Positions 1-9,913 of a stretch of 64,000 bases of DNA are shown one piece after another. The stretch covers positions 62,001 to 126,000 of the forward strand of contig OZ251224.1 of NCBI GenBank assembly GCA_965240325.2, read 5' to 3'. The position numbers and the translations under genes were made by a program. This DNA is from Rebecca billardiae RCC1528 (taxonomy: Eukaryota; Haptophyta). Under the pieces are notes generated by a model, which did no database searches, had not been told where the DNA came from, and saw nothing but the letters and a program-made list of their open reading frames with translations. Numbering within the stretch: the stretch's first letter is position 1; the number at the start of each line of letters is the position of its first letter.

Positions 1-564
1 GGACGGCGCGGAGCCCACCGCCGCGCCGAGCGAGCTGAACAGCCCCGACCCGCCGGCGCTCGGCTTGGGCGCGGGCTTGGGCGCGGGCTTGGGCGCGGGC
101 GTGGGCGCGGGCTTGGGCGCCGCCGCCTTGGCGCCGCCGCCGAACAGCCCGCCGAGCCCGCCGCCCGACTTGGCGGCCGGCTTGGGCGCGGGCTTGGGCT
201 TGGGCGCGGCGGCCGGCTTCGGCGCGGGCTTGGGCGCCGGCGCGGCGACCTTGGGCTTGGCGCCGCCGCCGAAGAGCCCACCGGCGGGCTTGGCGGGCGC
301 CACCGGCTTGGCCGCGGCCGGCTTGCGCGCGCGTGCCGGCGGCGACGGCGGCGGCGCCTTGCGCGGCGGCGGCATCGGTGCGGAGATGACGCGCTTGACG
401 CGCTTCTGGCTCAGCCCGTCGTTGATGGCCATGGAGACGGCCGAGGCGCGCGGCGCGCAGGTGCGGTGCACGGGGGCGAGCCGAGGCCCGAGCGTGTGCG
501 CGAGCGCGCCGCTCGCGCCCGCGAGCGCGAGCGCGAGCAGCGTGCGCGTGAAGCGCGGAGCCAT
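1..564 (-). CDS. Plastid-targeted Ala/Pro/Lys-rich protein, N-terminal part only
   Basis: The gene runs off the left edge; 188 codons are visible from the ATG at 564. Residues 1-22 form a typical signal peptide (MAPRFTRTLLALALAGASGA), followed by a basic, acid-poor stretch ending at ASAVSMA around residue 45. This bipartite layout (ER signal plus transit peptide) is known for proteins imported into secondary plastids. After about residue 60 the chain becomes repetitive: runs of AAPKPAPKP alternate with GGLFGGGAK blocks, which resembles a flexible linker. The functional domain must lie beyond the window, so the reaction is unknown. It is divergently arranged with the PABP gene. I am fairly sure of the frame and targeting, and not of the function. 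Confidence 0.7.
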   Translation of the reverse strand, partial: MAPRFTRTLLALALAGASGALAHTLGPRLAPVHRTCAPRASAVSMAINDGLSQKRVKRVISAPMPPPRKAPPPSPPARARKPAAAKPVAPAKPAGGLFGGGAKPKVAAPAPKPAPKPAAAPKPKPAPKPAAKSGGGLGGLFGGGAKAAAPKPAPTPAPKPAPKPAPKPSAGGSGLFSSLGAAVGSAPS

Positions 565-1789
565 CTCTCGGGGTGTCGCAGCGGCGCGGTCCCGAATCCG
601 CGGTGCCAGGTGGCTTGCAGCTGCAGCAGCAGAGCTTGGTGCCGCGCGTGCCCAACCTGAAACCAGAATGACCACGCACAATGAATGAAATAGGGACCGT
701 AATTGCGCGCCAATAGTCGCCGCCGGCTACCCGGGTCTCGTCATCAAGTCTTCCGGGTCTGTTGCCCAACAGCCCGCAGCCAGATCGGGTTCAGGATGGC
801 GCCTCGGCTGGTGGGCCCGCCCCCTCACCAGCTGACGCGCCGAGCCAGCCGAGCCAGCGTTGCGCGACTGCGGGCATCTATGCGCGCGCTCGCGTGCTGC
901 CGCCGAGCTGTCGCCTCGGCTGCACCAGCCGGCCCGGCCAGAGCGCGCAGCAGCGCGCAAGCAGGCGGACGCGGCTGCCGGCGCGCGCAAAGTCGCCTCC
1001 ACGCCGGCGTCGCTCGACGCAGGAAGGGTGGGCACGCCGCGGGTCGCGCGCGCACGCCGAAGCGCACCGATGCGGCAGGATCGCGCACGCGCGCACGTGC
1101 GCCCACCGCGCATGACGCCTTGGGCAGCGGCAGCGAGCGCGCCTCACATGCGCCGCGCCGCACGTGGGCAAGAGGGCGCAACGCGCGGTCCGTGAGGAGC
1201 TGGCCGGGGCGGCTGGCAAAGGCGCAGGCGCCCAGTCGATCGCTCGCGAGCGCGCGAGAGGCATCTGGGCCCCCGCCCGCCATCGCACGGCGGCAGGCCG
1301 GGGCGGCGATCATCGGACGCGCACAGTCGCCGCGCCGCCTCGTCTAGCAATCGTCCCCCTCGTCGAGGGCGGCCGACGAGCGCGGGGCGTGTGGCGGCGC
1401 GCGGGCGACCTCGTCGATTGGCCGAGAGTCCCACCAAGCACCCACCCCCCGCGCGAGGGTGGCGGGCAAATCCACCCATCTGTCATCCATGCCGAGCGCG
1501 GCCCGCGGAGGCGCCGGGGGCGCCGCCATCTCCCTCCTTCACTCACGCCCGCGCGCGGGGCTCGATTCGTCCGGGCCCGCGCCCCCCCCCGCGCGGCGGT
1601 TGGGATCTTGCGGCGCCCGGACTGGAGCTTGGCCGACGGGGTGCTACGTGGGCCCCAAACGGCGTTGGCACGCCGCGCTTTTGGATGCGCGTGCCCGCCG
1701 CGGGGGCTCCGATCCGCGCAGCTAAGAGGGGGCTCCGTCCTTGCTCCCAGCCAAGCAGCCCACCCACCCCCGCCCGCCCCCGAGGAAGC
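565..1789. other. Intergenic region between two divergent genes
   Basis: This 1.2-kb stretch separates the plastid-targeted gene (-) from PABP (+). It is very GC-rich, so long open frames occur on both strands, but they show only Arg/Ala/Pro-rich composition with no recognisable domain. It should hold both promoters and 5' leaders. I see no TATA box or other motif I can defend. Confidence 0.5.
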
Positions 1790-4155
1790 ATGAACGCGTA
1801 CGCGACCGCGTCCCTGTACGTCGGCGATCTCCACCCGGAGGTGACCGAGGCGCTGCTCTTCGAGCTCTTCAACGCCGTCGGCCCCGTGGCCTCCATCCGC
1901 GTGTGCCGCGACTCGGTCACGCGCCGCTCGCTCGGCTATGCGTACGTCAACTTCCACTCGGTCGTGGACGCGGAGCGCGCGCTCGAGACGATGAACTACA
2001 CGTCGATCAAGGCCAAGCCGTGCCGCATCATGTGGTGCCACCGCGACCCGTCGCTCCGCAAGTCGGGCTCGGGCAACGTCTTCATCAAGAACCTGGACAA
2101 GTCGATCGACAACAAGGCGCTGTACGACACGTTCAGCGCGTTCGGCAACATCCTGTCGTGCAAGGTGGCGATGGACGACAACGGGAACCCGAAGGGGTAC
2201 GGCTTCGTCCACTACGAGACGCAGGAGGCCGCCAACCTCGCCGTGAACAAGGTGAACGGCATGCTGCTCAACGGCAAGAAGGTGTTTGTCGGCTTCTTTG
2301 TGCCGCAGAAGGAGCGCGGCCCGAGCGAGGGGTCGGACGAGCACTTCACCAACGTGTACGTGAAGAACCTGGACACGGGCGTGTCCGACGAGCAGCTCAC
2401 CGAGATGTTCGCCGAGCACGGCACCGTCAAGTCGTGCACCGTGATGCGCGACGCGGACGGCGGCTCTCGCGGGTTTGGCTTTGTCTCGTTCGAGGACCAC
2501 GAGGCGGCCAAGGCGGCGTGCGACGCGCTGAACGGCAAGGAGATCAACGGCAAGGCGCTCTACGCGGGCCGCGCGATGAAGAAGAAGGAGCGCGAGCGCG
2601 AGCTGCGCGAGCGCTTCGAGCAGCTCAAGGTTGACCGCATCCAGAAGGTGCGCGCGCCGCGCTGCGTGCCGGCGCCGTGCGCCGCGTACCTCGGCGGGCG
2701 CGCGCGCCGAGCGAGCCGCGCGTTGCCGCCGCGGAGCCGCGCGTCTGAGCCGCTCGGCGCGCGCCGCCACCCCCCGCCGCGCCTGCCCTGCGCGCCGCGC
2801 AGGGCATCAACCTGTACGTCAAGAACATCGACGACACGTTCAACGACGAGAAGCTGCGCGAGGAGTTTGCCCCGTTTGGCAACGTGACGTCCGCGCGCGT
2901 GATGATGGACGACAAGGGGCTGAGCAAGGGGTTCGGCTTCGTGTGCTTCCAGTCGGGCGACGAGGCGACGCGCGCCGTGCAGGAGATGAACGGCAAGATC
3001 GTCGGCTCGAAGCCGCTCTACGTCTCGCTCGCGCAGCGCAAGGACGAGCGGCGCACCTTCCTCGAGCAGCAGGCGCGCTCGGGCGCGGGCGGGCGCATGG
3101 CCGGTCGGCCCGAGATGCCGCAGCAGGGCATGTACCCGGGCGCGCCGTTCGGGTACTACCCGCCGCAGCAGATGGGCCCGGGCGGCGTGGGGCGGCAGCA
3201 GCCGGGCATGCCCATGTACGGCATGCCGCAGCAGCTCATGCTGCAGCCCAGGCCGGGCATGTACCCGCAGCCCATGGCGGCGTACGGCGGCGTGCCGATG
3301 GGCGGCCGCATGCCCGGCGGGCCGGGCCGGCAGCAGGGCGGGCAGGGGCAGGGGCGGATGACGGGCGGGCAGGGCGGGCGGATCCCCAAGGCGCAGCAGC
3401 AGCGCCAGAACGCGCAGATGCGCAACATGCAGGCGCAGCAGCACGCCGCCGCCGCGGCCGCGCAGGCGCAGGCGCAGTCGGCGCAGATGGCGCGCGGCAT
3501 GGGGCCCGGCCTCACGCCGCAGCAGCTCGCCGCCATGCAGCAGCAGCAGCCGCAGCAGCCGGCGATGCCGCAGCAGATGCCGCCCGTGGTGCGCGCGCGC
3601 GCGCGCGCTCGCGCCCCCGCGCGCCCCCGCTCCGCGCGCGCCCCCGCTGGCCGGGACGACCCACGTGCTCCCTCTGCCGAGGCCCAAGGGTTCCCCTCGG
3701 GTTCCCCTCGGGTCCCACGGACGACAGCCGCACCACCGGAATCGAACACAACGGCCGAGCCAGCGGCGCACACCCACGGCGCACAGCGCGCACAGCCCGC
3801 GCACGCGCGCACGCGCGCGGCCCGAGCGCTCACGCCTCGCCCCCCCGCCGCCTCCCCCCGCCCGCCCCCTCCCCCGCAGCCCGCCGAGCCGATCACGCCC
3901 GCCTCGCTCGCGGCCGCGCCGCCCGAGCAGCAGAAGCAGATCCTGGGCGAGCGGCTCTTCCCGCTCATCCACGCGCTCGAGCCCGCGCTGGCGGGCAAGA
4001 TCACGGGCATGCTGCTCGAGATGGACAACGGCGAGCTGCTCAACCTGCTCGAGTCGCCCGAGGCGCTGAGCGCCAAGGTGAAGGAGGCGATGGCGGTGCT
4101 GCAGGTGCACCAGCAGTCGGCGGAGGAGGCGGCCGCCGAGCAGCCGCAGCACTAG
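1790..4155 (+). CDS. PABP: Cytoplasmic poly(A)-binding protein (4 RRMs + PABC)
   Basis: Three exons, 1790-2647, 2803-3588 and 3880-4155, give a 639-residue protein, the usual length for PABPC. It binds mRNA poly(A) tails and links them to translation initiation and deadenylation. Domain order: RRM1 from residue 8 (LYVGDLHP), RRM2 near 97 ([13 protein letters not shown]), RRM3 near 190 ([10 protein letters not shown]), RRM4 just after the first intron ([14 protein letters not shown]), a Met/Gln/Gly/Pro-rich linker, then the C-terminal MLLE/PABC domain ([13 protein letters not shown] and [20 protein letters not shown]). Both introns are phase 0 (155 and 291 nt). The second is a multiple of three with no stop, so an unspliced message would only insert 97 residues before the PABC domain. 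The start gives the canonical short N-terminus before RRM1. Confidence 0.95.
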
Positions 4156-5200
4156 GCCCACGGCCGCGCGCACGGCCGCGCGCACACACACGCACTCGCG
4201 AAGAAAACCCTCCCGCCCCGCAAAAAAAGACCGCGGGCGCCTGCGCCCGCGCGCACTCGCACGAGCTGCGAGCGCGCGCGCACGGCGCACGGCCCCGCCA
4301 CGCTCTCGCCACGCACGCCCGCCGGCGCGCGCGCGCGCGGCGCGCCAGCGCCGCGCCAGCGCAGCGCCAGCGCAGCGCTCTGGCCCGCTCCTGCGCAGCA
4401 CGCCGCTCCGGCGTGCCCGCACCCGCTCACCGCCCGACCCAGACCTCAGGGGTGGCGGAGGACAAAAAAATCCGTATAAGCATCAAAGCCTCGCGCCCGC
4501 GGCACCAGCCGGCGCGCGCATCACTCCGATGCGCGCGCCGCCGCCGCGCGCGCCCAAAAACAGGCTGCGCCGCTCTGCCGAGAACACACTCAGCCTTGAG
4601 AGCACGCGCGCGCACACGCTGCCCCCGGCAGCCGTCCCTGCGCGCACGAGCCTCCAGCTCGGCAGAGGCCTGGCGCTGCCATCTATCAGCCCGCCTCGAC
4701 GACGCACGCAGACCGCTCAGCCCGCCGACCCGCCTGCGCCTGCCGTCTCACACGGCGACGTGCCCGCTTCGGCGCGTCGGCGGCGACCGGACCGTCCGGG
4801 TCTGCGCAGCCGGCTCAGCTGGCTGTGACACGGCGGTCACAGTCGTCGTCGTCTTCATCAGTTCATCCGTCTTGATCGTTCGACGCCATCAGCATCATCA
4901 TCAGGAGTCTACCCACGCGATAGCTGCCGCTAGCAGCCGTGAGAAGAGCGAGTCGACGTCGGCACTCGCCGTAGCACTCGAGCCCGAGGACGATGGTCAC
5001 GAGGGACACCAACTCGTTATCGGCGGCCTCGCCGCCGCTCGCGAGTCGCCCGCTCGGGCGGCGATTTCATTTTTCGAGCGCGGGCAGAAAATCATTTTCG
5101 GTTACCGCTCGGGCGGGCGCGAGCGTGTCGGGCAGTGGCTGCCCCGCGGCGGTATCCCCTCGCCGACGCGGGCGCACCGAGCCGCCGCGGCCGCGCAGCG
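4156..5200. other. 3' flank of PABP and 5' flank of the next gene
   Basis: This region has no coding signal I trust. It begins with alternating purine-pyrimidine CG/CA runs (4165-4200) and short A-tracts. The GC content drops between 4840 and 5110, which would suit a transcript end and a promoter, but no discrete element is recognisable. Confidence 0.4.
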
Positions 5201-7042
5201 ATGTCGACCCTGCGGCGCATGCTCGCGGACGACCACGTGATCGAGGTGCTCGTCGAGCACTGCGAGGCGGCGCGCCCCTCCTTCTCGCTCAAGGGCTCGC
5301 GCGAGGCGTACACGGAGCACGTGGCCTCGCTCCGCTCCGACATTGAGGACGTGCTGCTCGCGAGCGACGAGCAGATCGTGATGACGGTGAACACGCCCGC
5401 GGTGGCGAAGGCGCAGGCGGCGCCGGCGAAGAAGGACGAGCCGCCGCCGTACCGCCCGCAGAGCGCCGGCCCCACGCTCACGCGGCGCGGCTCGGGCGCG
5501 CCCGCGTGGCGGCCGCGCATCGGCTCGTTCGAAGTGTCGTTTGCGCTCAAGCACGGCAGCAAGACGATGGGCAGCAAGCAGGTGTACTCGAAGCTGGCGA
5601 GCAAGAAGTTCCCGAACACGCACAAGGTCGCCACCGCCATCTACAACGAGGTGCAGCAGCTCCTCGCCGCGGAGGACGTCGGGGAGAAGGCGGTCGACCT
5701 CGCGGCCTCCCAGCGCGCGCACGCGCTCGTGGGCAGCTCGGGCGCGCTGCCGCTGCCGGGCGCGGCGGAGGAGGAGGCAGGCGGCGCGGAGGCGGGGGCG
5801 GAGGGCGCCCCCGCCCCCGCCGCGGAGCCGCCCTCGCGCGCGCCAGCCGAGCACGCCGCGCCGCACGAGGACGCGGACGACGCGGAGGGCGCGGCTGCCG
5901 CCGAGGCACTGCTAGCGGGCGCGACCGACGCGCAGCCCGCCCAGGGCGGCGGCGCACCGGGCGAGGGCGCGGATGCGGGTGCGGGCGCGGATGCGGATGC
6001 GGGCGCGGGCGGTGGCGGTGCGCCCGAGCCTGCCGAGCCCGCCGAGCCGCCAGTGCGCGCGCCGGCCAACCCGCTCGCCGACCCGCCCCCGCCGCCGCCG
6101 CCGCCGCCGCCTGCGGCCGCGGAGCCGCAGGCGGCGCCGGCGGCCGAGGCGGGCGGCGCTGACGCGTCGGCAGCGCCCACGGCCGAGGCGGGCGGCGGCG
6201 GCGGGGAGGGCGGTGGCGTCGCTGATGACACGCCCGTGGGCGCTGGCGGCGCCGACCACGCCGCCGACGGCGACGCCGCCGCCCCCACGCCAGCGGGCAG
6301 CGCGTCGGCGCCGGGCGCGGCGCAGGCACGGCCTGAGGCCGGCGCGGAGGAGGCGGCGGCGGCGGCAGCGGCGGCGGGCGGTGGGGCTGAGGGGGGCGCA
6401 CTGACGGACGCGGCGGGCGCGGTCGAGGCGCCCGCGCAGGGCGGGCAGGGCACGGCGGACGGCGCCACGGACGACGCCGCCACCGCGGGCGCGGATGGCT
6501 CCTCCGCCGCCGCGGGCGCGGAGCCCGCGCTGCCGGCCGCCGCCGACAGCGCGGCGGCTGAGGAGGCGGCTGAGGAGGCGGCTGAGGCGGCAGCGGTGGC
6601 GGGTGGCGACGGGCAGCCAGCGGCGGCGGGCGCGGCGCCGACAGCACCGGATGACGCGCCGCCGCCGCCGCTGCCAGCGGACGCCGAGGCCGACGGCGCC
6701 CCTGACGGCCCCCCTGACGGCCCCCCTGACGGCGCCCCTCCGTTGGCTGCCACAGCTGCCGACGCCTCGCCCCCGCTGCCTCAGCCGCCCCCGGCACCTC
6801 AGCCGGAGGCGGCGGCTGCGCCCGAGCCCATAGGCGGCGGCGCGCTCGGCGGGGCAGCGGGCGGCGAGGAGGCGGCGGCGGCGGAGGAGGAGGTGGAGGA
6901 CGAGGCGGAGGAGGAGGAGGAGGACGAGGACGCGCCGCTCTGGACGTCGTCGTCCGCCGCAAAGCTCAAGTCTGCAGACCCGTCCGCCACGAGCGCAGCC
7001 CGCGCGGCCGCGGCCGACAGCAGCGACAGCGACGGCGAATAA
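5201..7042 (+). CDS. Rdx (selenoprotein W-like) domain protein with long acidic low-complexity tail
   Basis: 613 residues from the ATG at 5201; an in-frame ATG at 5135 would add 22 residues. Residues 12-165 fit the Rdx/SelW thioredoxin-like fold: strand VIEVLVEHC, a helix (EAYTEHVASLRSDIEDVL), strand QIVMTVNTP, then after a Pro-rich insert the characteristic GSFEVSF, KQVYSKLASKKFPNT and helix VATAIYNEVQQLL. Family members usually carry CxxC or CxxU in the first loop; here it is C21-E-A-A24, so the second redox residue is missing and oxidoreductase activity is doubtful. From about residue 180 the chain is Ala/Pro/Gly/Glu-rich with a poly-Pro run, ending in an acidic Glu/Asp block and SSDSDGE. 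The Rdx assignment is by pattern only. The tail could hide unrecognised introns. Confidence 0.6.
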   Translation: MSTLRRMLADDHVIEVLVEHCEAARPSFSLKGSREAYTEHVASLRSDIEDVLLASDEQIVMTVNTPAVAKAQAAPAKKDEPPPYRPQSAGPTLTRRGSGAPAWRPRIGSFEVSFALKHGSKTMGSKQVYSKLASKKFPNTHKVATAIYNEVQQLLAAEDVGEKAVDLAASQRAHALVGSSGALPLPGAAEEEAGGAEAGAEGAPAPAAEPPSRAPAEHAAPHEDADDAEGAAAAEALLAGATDAQPAQGGGAPGEGADAGAGADADAGAGGGGAPEPAEPAEPPVRAPANPLADPPPPPPPPPPAAAEPQAAPAAEAGGADASAAPTAEAGGGGGEGGGVADDTPVGAGGADHAADGDAAAPTPAGSASAPGAAQARPEAGAEEAAAAAAAAGGGAEGGALTDAAGAVEAPAQGGQGTADGATDDAATAGADGSSAAAGAEPALPAAADSAAAEEAAEEAAEAAAVAGGDGQPAAAGAAPTAPDDAPPPPLPADAEADGAPDGPPDGPPDGAPPLAATAADASPPLPQPPPAPQPEAAAAPEPIGGGALGGAAGGEEAAAAEEEVEDEAEEEEEDEDAPLWTSSSAAKLKSADPSATSAARAAAADSSDSDGE

Positions 7043-7344
7043 GCGGCGTGCGCGCTCACACTGTCTCGTGTCCGACTGCGCTCGGCGTCACACGGGCACG
7101 GGCCGTCGGCGGCGGCCAGCGGCCAGCGGCCAGTGGTCGCAGTAGCCGATCCGCGGGCCGTCACTATCCAGCGGGTGCGATGCGCTCACCCGCGGGCTGC
7201 CGCGCGTCGTCGCTGGCCCCGCCATTGTCTTGGACGGCGCGGCGCACGCGCGGCGTCGTCGCCAGCGCTGATTTGAGCCGCTGCAGCGCCTTGCTGCGCG
7301 CGCGGACGATCGGATTGGCCATCATCATTTTGGCGCCGACGAAA

Positions 7345-7346
<2 letters not shown>

Positions 7347-7386
<40 letters not shown>
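7347..7386. repeat. (TA)n microsatellite
   Basis: About 20 uninterrupted AT/TA dinucleotides in the short gap between the Rdx gene and the filamin-repeat gene. The rest of 7043-7560 shows no coding signal. Confidence 0.9.
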
Positions 7387-7388
<2 letters not shown>

Positions 7389-7560
7389 TCGCGTCTAGCT
7401 AAGCTACTAAAAACAATTCGCGCGCGGCCTCGGATCCGGGGAGCGGAAGTAACGTCCGGCCCCGACCCGAGTTTGACTGTTTCGCCAGCGCCCAACTTAT
7501 TGAAACTATTTGGCGCGTCGAAAAATTGGGCGGCGGTGTAGCGCCTCGCATCGCGCGACG

Positions 7561-9150
7561 ATGGACGTGCGCGAGCCCGCGCCCGCCGCGGACGCGCCGA
7601 TGCCCTCGTCACCGTCGGGTGGCGCGGCGCCGACGGCGGCGTCGGCGGAGCGGGAGGGCCGCCTCGCTTCGGCCGAGCCGCACACCGCCGCCGTGCCGCC
7701 GCCGCCGCCGCGCTCGCCCTTCCGCTCGCTCGCCGTGCAGCCGCCGCGCGGCGGCGGCTTTGGCGCGGTGCCCGCCGGCCGCGCCAGGCCTGCGAGCGCG
7801 CCGCCGACGCCGGGCGGCGGCGCGCGCGGGCCGAGCTCGCTGCACGGCAAGCTCACGGCCAACGCGACCCGCCGCCGCCGCGCCCGCCGCGCGCCCTCCC
7901 CCTCGCCGCTGTGCCATGGCTGCATCCACGGCTCCTCCTTCTTCTCGTCCGCGCCCTGCTCGCCCTGCGCCTCCTCCGCGGCGGGCTCGGCGCGCAGCGC
8001 GCCGGCGGGGCGCTCGGCGTGGCCGAGCCCGTCGGCGCGCGCCGAGCCGCTCCACCCCGCCGCCGCGCGCGCCGCGCGCCCCGCGTCCGCGCGCCGGCCG
8101 CGCTCGGCCGGCCCGGTGAGCGAGCGTGCGTTTTCGCTCGCGCTCACCGCCGCCAACTCGGCCGCGGTGGGCGGCGCGGCGTGGAGCGCGGAGGGCGGCG
8201 GGCTGTGCGCGGCGACGGTGCGCGAGGAGGCGTCGATCGAGCTGCGCGGCGCGGCGCACGCCGGGCACTGGGTCCGCGCCGCGCTGCGCGGCCCCGCGCG
8301 CGCCGCCGCGTCCTCTCTCCAGCCGCTGCCGTCGCACGCGGCGGCGCGCGCGGGCGGCGGCGCGGGCGGCGCGGGCGGCGGGGGCGGCGGCGGCTGTGGC
8401 GGCTGCGCGGGCGGCTCCGCGTCGTACGTGCTGCGGTACGAGCCCGCCGTCTCCGGCCGGTACGCGCTCAGCATCACCGCGGGCGGGGCGCACGTGCCGG
8501 GCTCGCCGTTCGCAGTCACGGTGGCGCCCGCGGCCGCGCGCGCCGCGGCGGCGCTCGCGCGCGGCGCGGGGCTGTCGCGCGCGCGCGTGCACAGCGCGGC
8601 GCACGCGGAGGTGGAGCTGCGCACGGAGGCGGGCGCGCGGCTCGGCCGCGGCGGCGACTCCGTGCGCGCGTGGCTCGTGCGCGCGCCAGCGCACGCCGCG
8701 CACGCCTCCGCCGCGTTTGCCGACGCGGCGGCCGGCGGCGGGCGGTGGCCCGGGGCACAGCTGGACGGTGAGGGCGGCGGCAGGCCCGCGGAGCGGCCGC
8801 CGCCCGCGGCGGTGCTGCTGCCCGCGGCGCGCGGCGGCGGCGGCGGCGCGCGGTACGCGCACGCGCGCGCGGCGGCGGGTGGCGCCGCCGCCGCCGCCGC
8901 CGCCGTGCCGGGCGGCGGCGGCGGCGGCGGCGGCGGCGCGCTCGGCGGCGCCGCCACCGCCGCGGCCGCGGTGCACGCCGCGCAGGCGGCCGCGCGCGCG
9001 CACGGCAACGCGCTGGCGTGCGCGGCGTCGCCCGTGCGCGGCTGCATGCGCGCGACCGCGTGGGGCGCCGCGCTCGAGGCTGAGCTCACGAGCAGCGCGT
9101 GGGCGCACGGCTCGCCGCCCTCGGCCGCGCCGCGCGCCGCGCACGGAAGC

Positions 9151-9185
<35 letters not shown>

Positions 9186-9877
9186 CGCCGCCGCCGCCGC
9201 GCAGCCGCCGCCGGCCGACGCGACGGCCGCCACCGTCGTCGACCACGGCGACGGGCGATACTCGCTCTCGTACACGCCCGCGCGCACGGGCGCGCACGCG
9301 CTGTGGGTGACGGTGGGCGGCGCGCACGTGCGCGGCTCCCCCTTCGCCGTCGCCGTCGTCGCCGGCCCGGCGGTGGTCGCACACACGAGCGTGCACGCGG
9401 GCGCGGGCTGCGCGCGCGTGCCGCGGGCCGGCGCCGGCCTCGGCGCGGAGGCGGAGTGGCGGGTGGTGGCGGGCAGCGCCGCCGAGCTGCTGCTCTGCGC
9501 GCGCGACGCGCACCGCGTGCCCGTGGGGCCGGAGGGCGCGCTCGAGCTGCGGCCGAGCGCGCGCCTCGTGCGCAGCTCCGCGCCCAGCGCACCGCCAGAC
9601 ACTCACAGCGCAGCCGCCGCCGCCGCCGCGGTGTGGGTGGGCGTGCACGCGCGCTCAGACGGGCTGCTGGCGCTGCCGCTGCGTGTGGAGCAGCCGGGGG
9701 AGTACGAGCTGGCGGTGTGGCTCACGGGGCAGGGCAGGGCGCGCGCGGGGAAGGCGGCGGCGGGGTGCGGCGGCGTGGACGCAGACACCGTGGCGGCCGA
9801 GGGTGCGCGGCCGCGCCCAAGCTTCAGACCGCCGCGCGCCGCTGCGATCGGCTCAGCCGACGCCTCGCCCTCGCCCT

Positions 9878-9913
<36 letters not shown>

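Noticed and set aside
7911-8000. Signal-peptide-like start (MPWLHPRLLLLLVRALLALR) within the filamin-repeat gene
   Set aside because: It is in a shadow frame of a longer supported gene and is not followed by recognisable protein.
8126-9310. Very long open frames on both strands across the filamin-repeat gene
   Set aside because: They consist of Arg/Ala/Pro/Gly-biased sequence with no domain, and are the expected shadows of a GC-rich coding strand. Only the frame with filamin signatures was kept.
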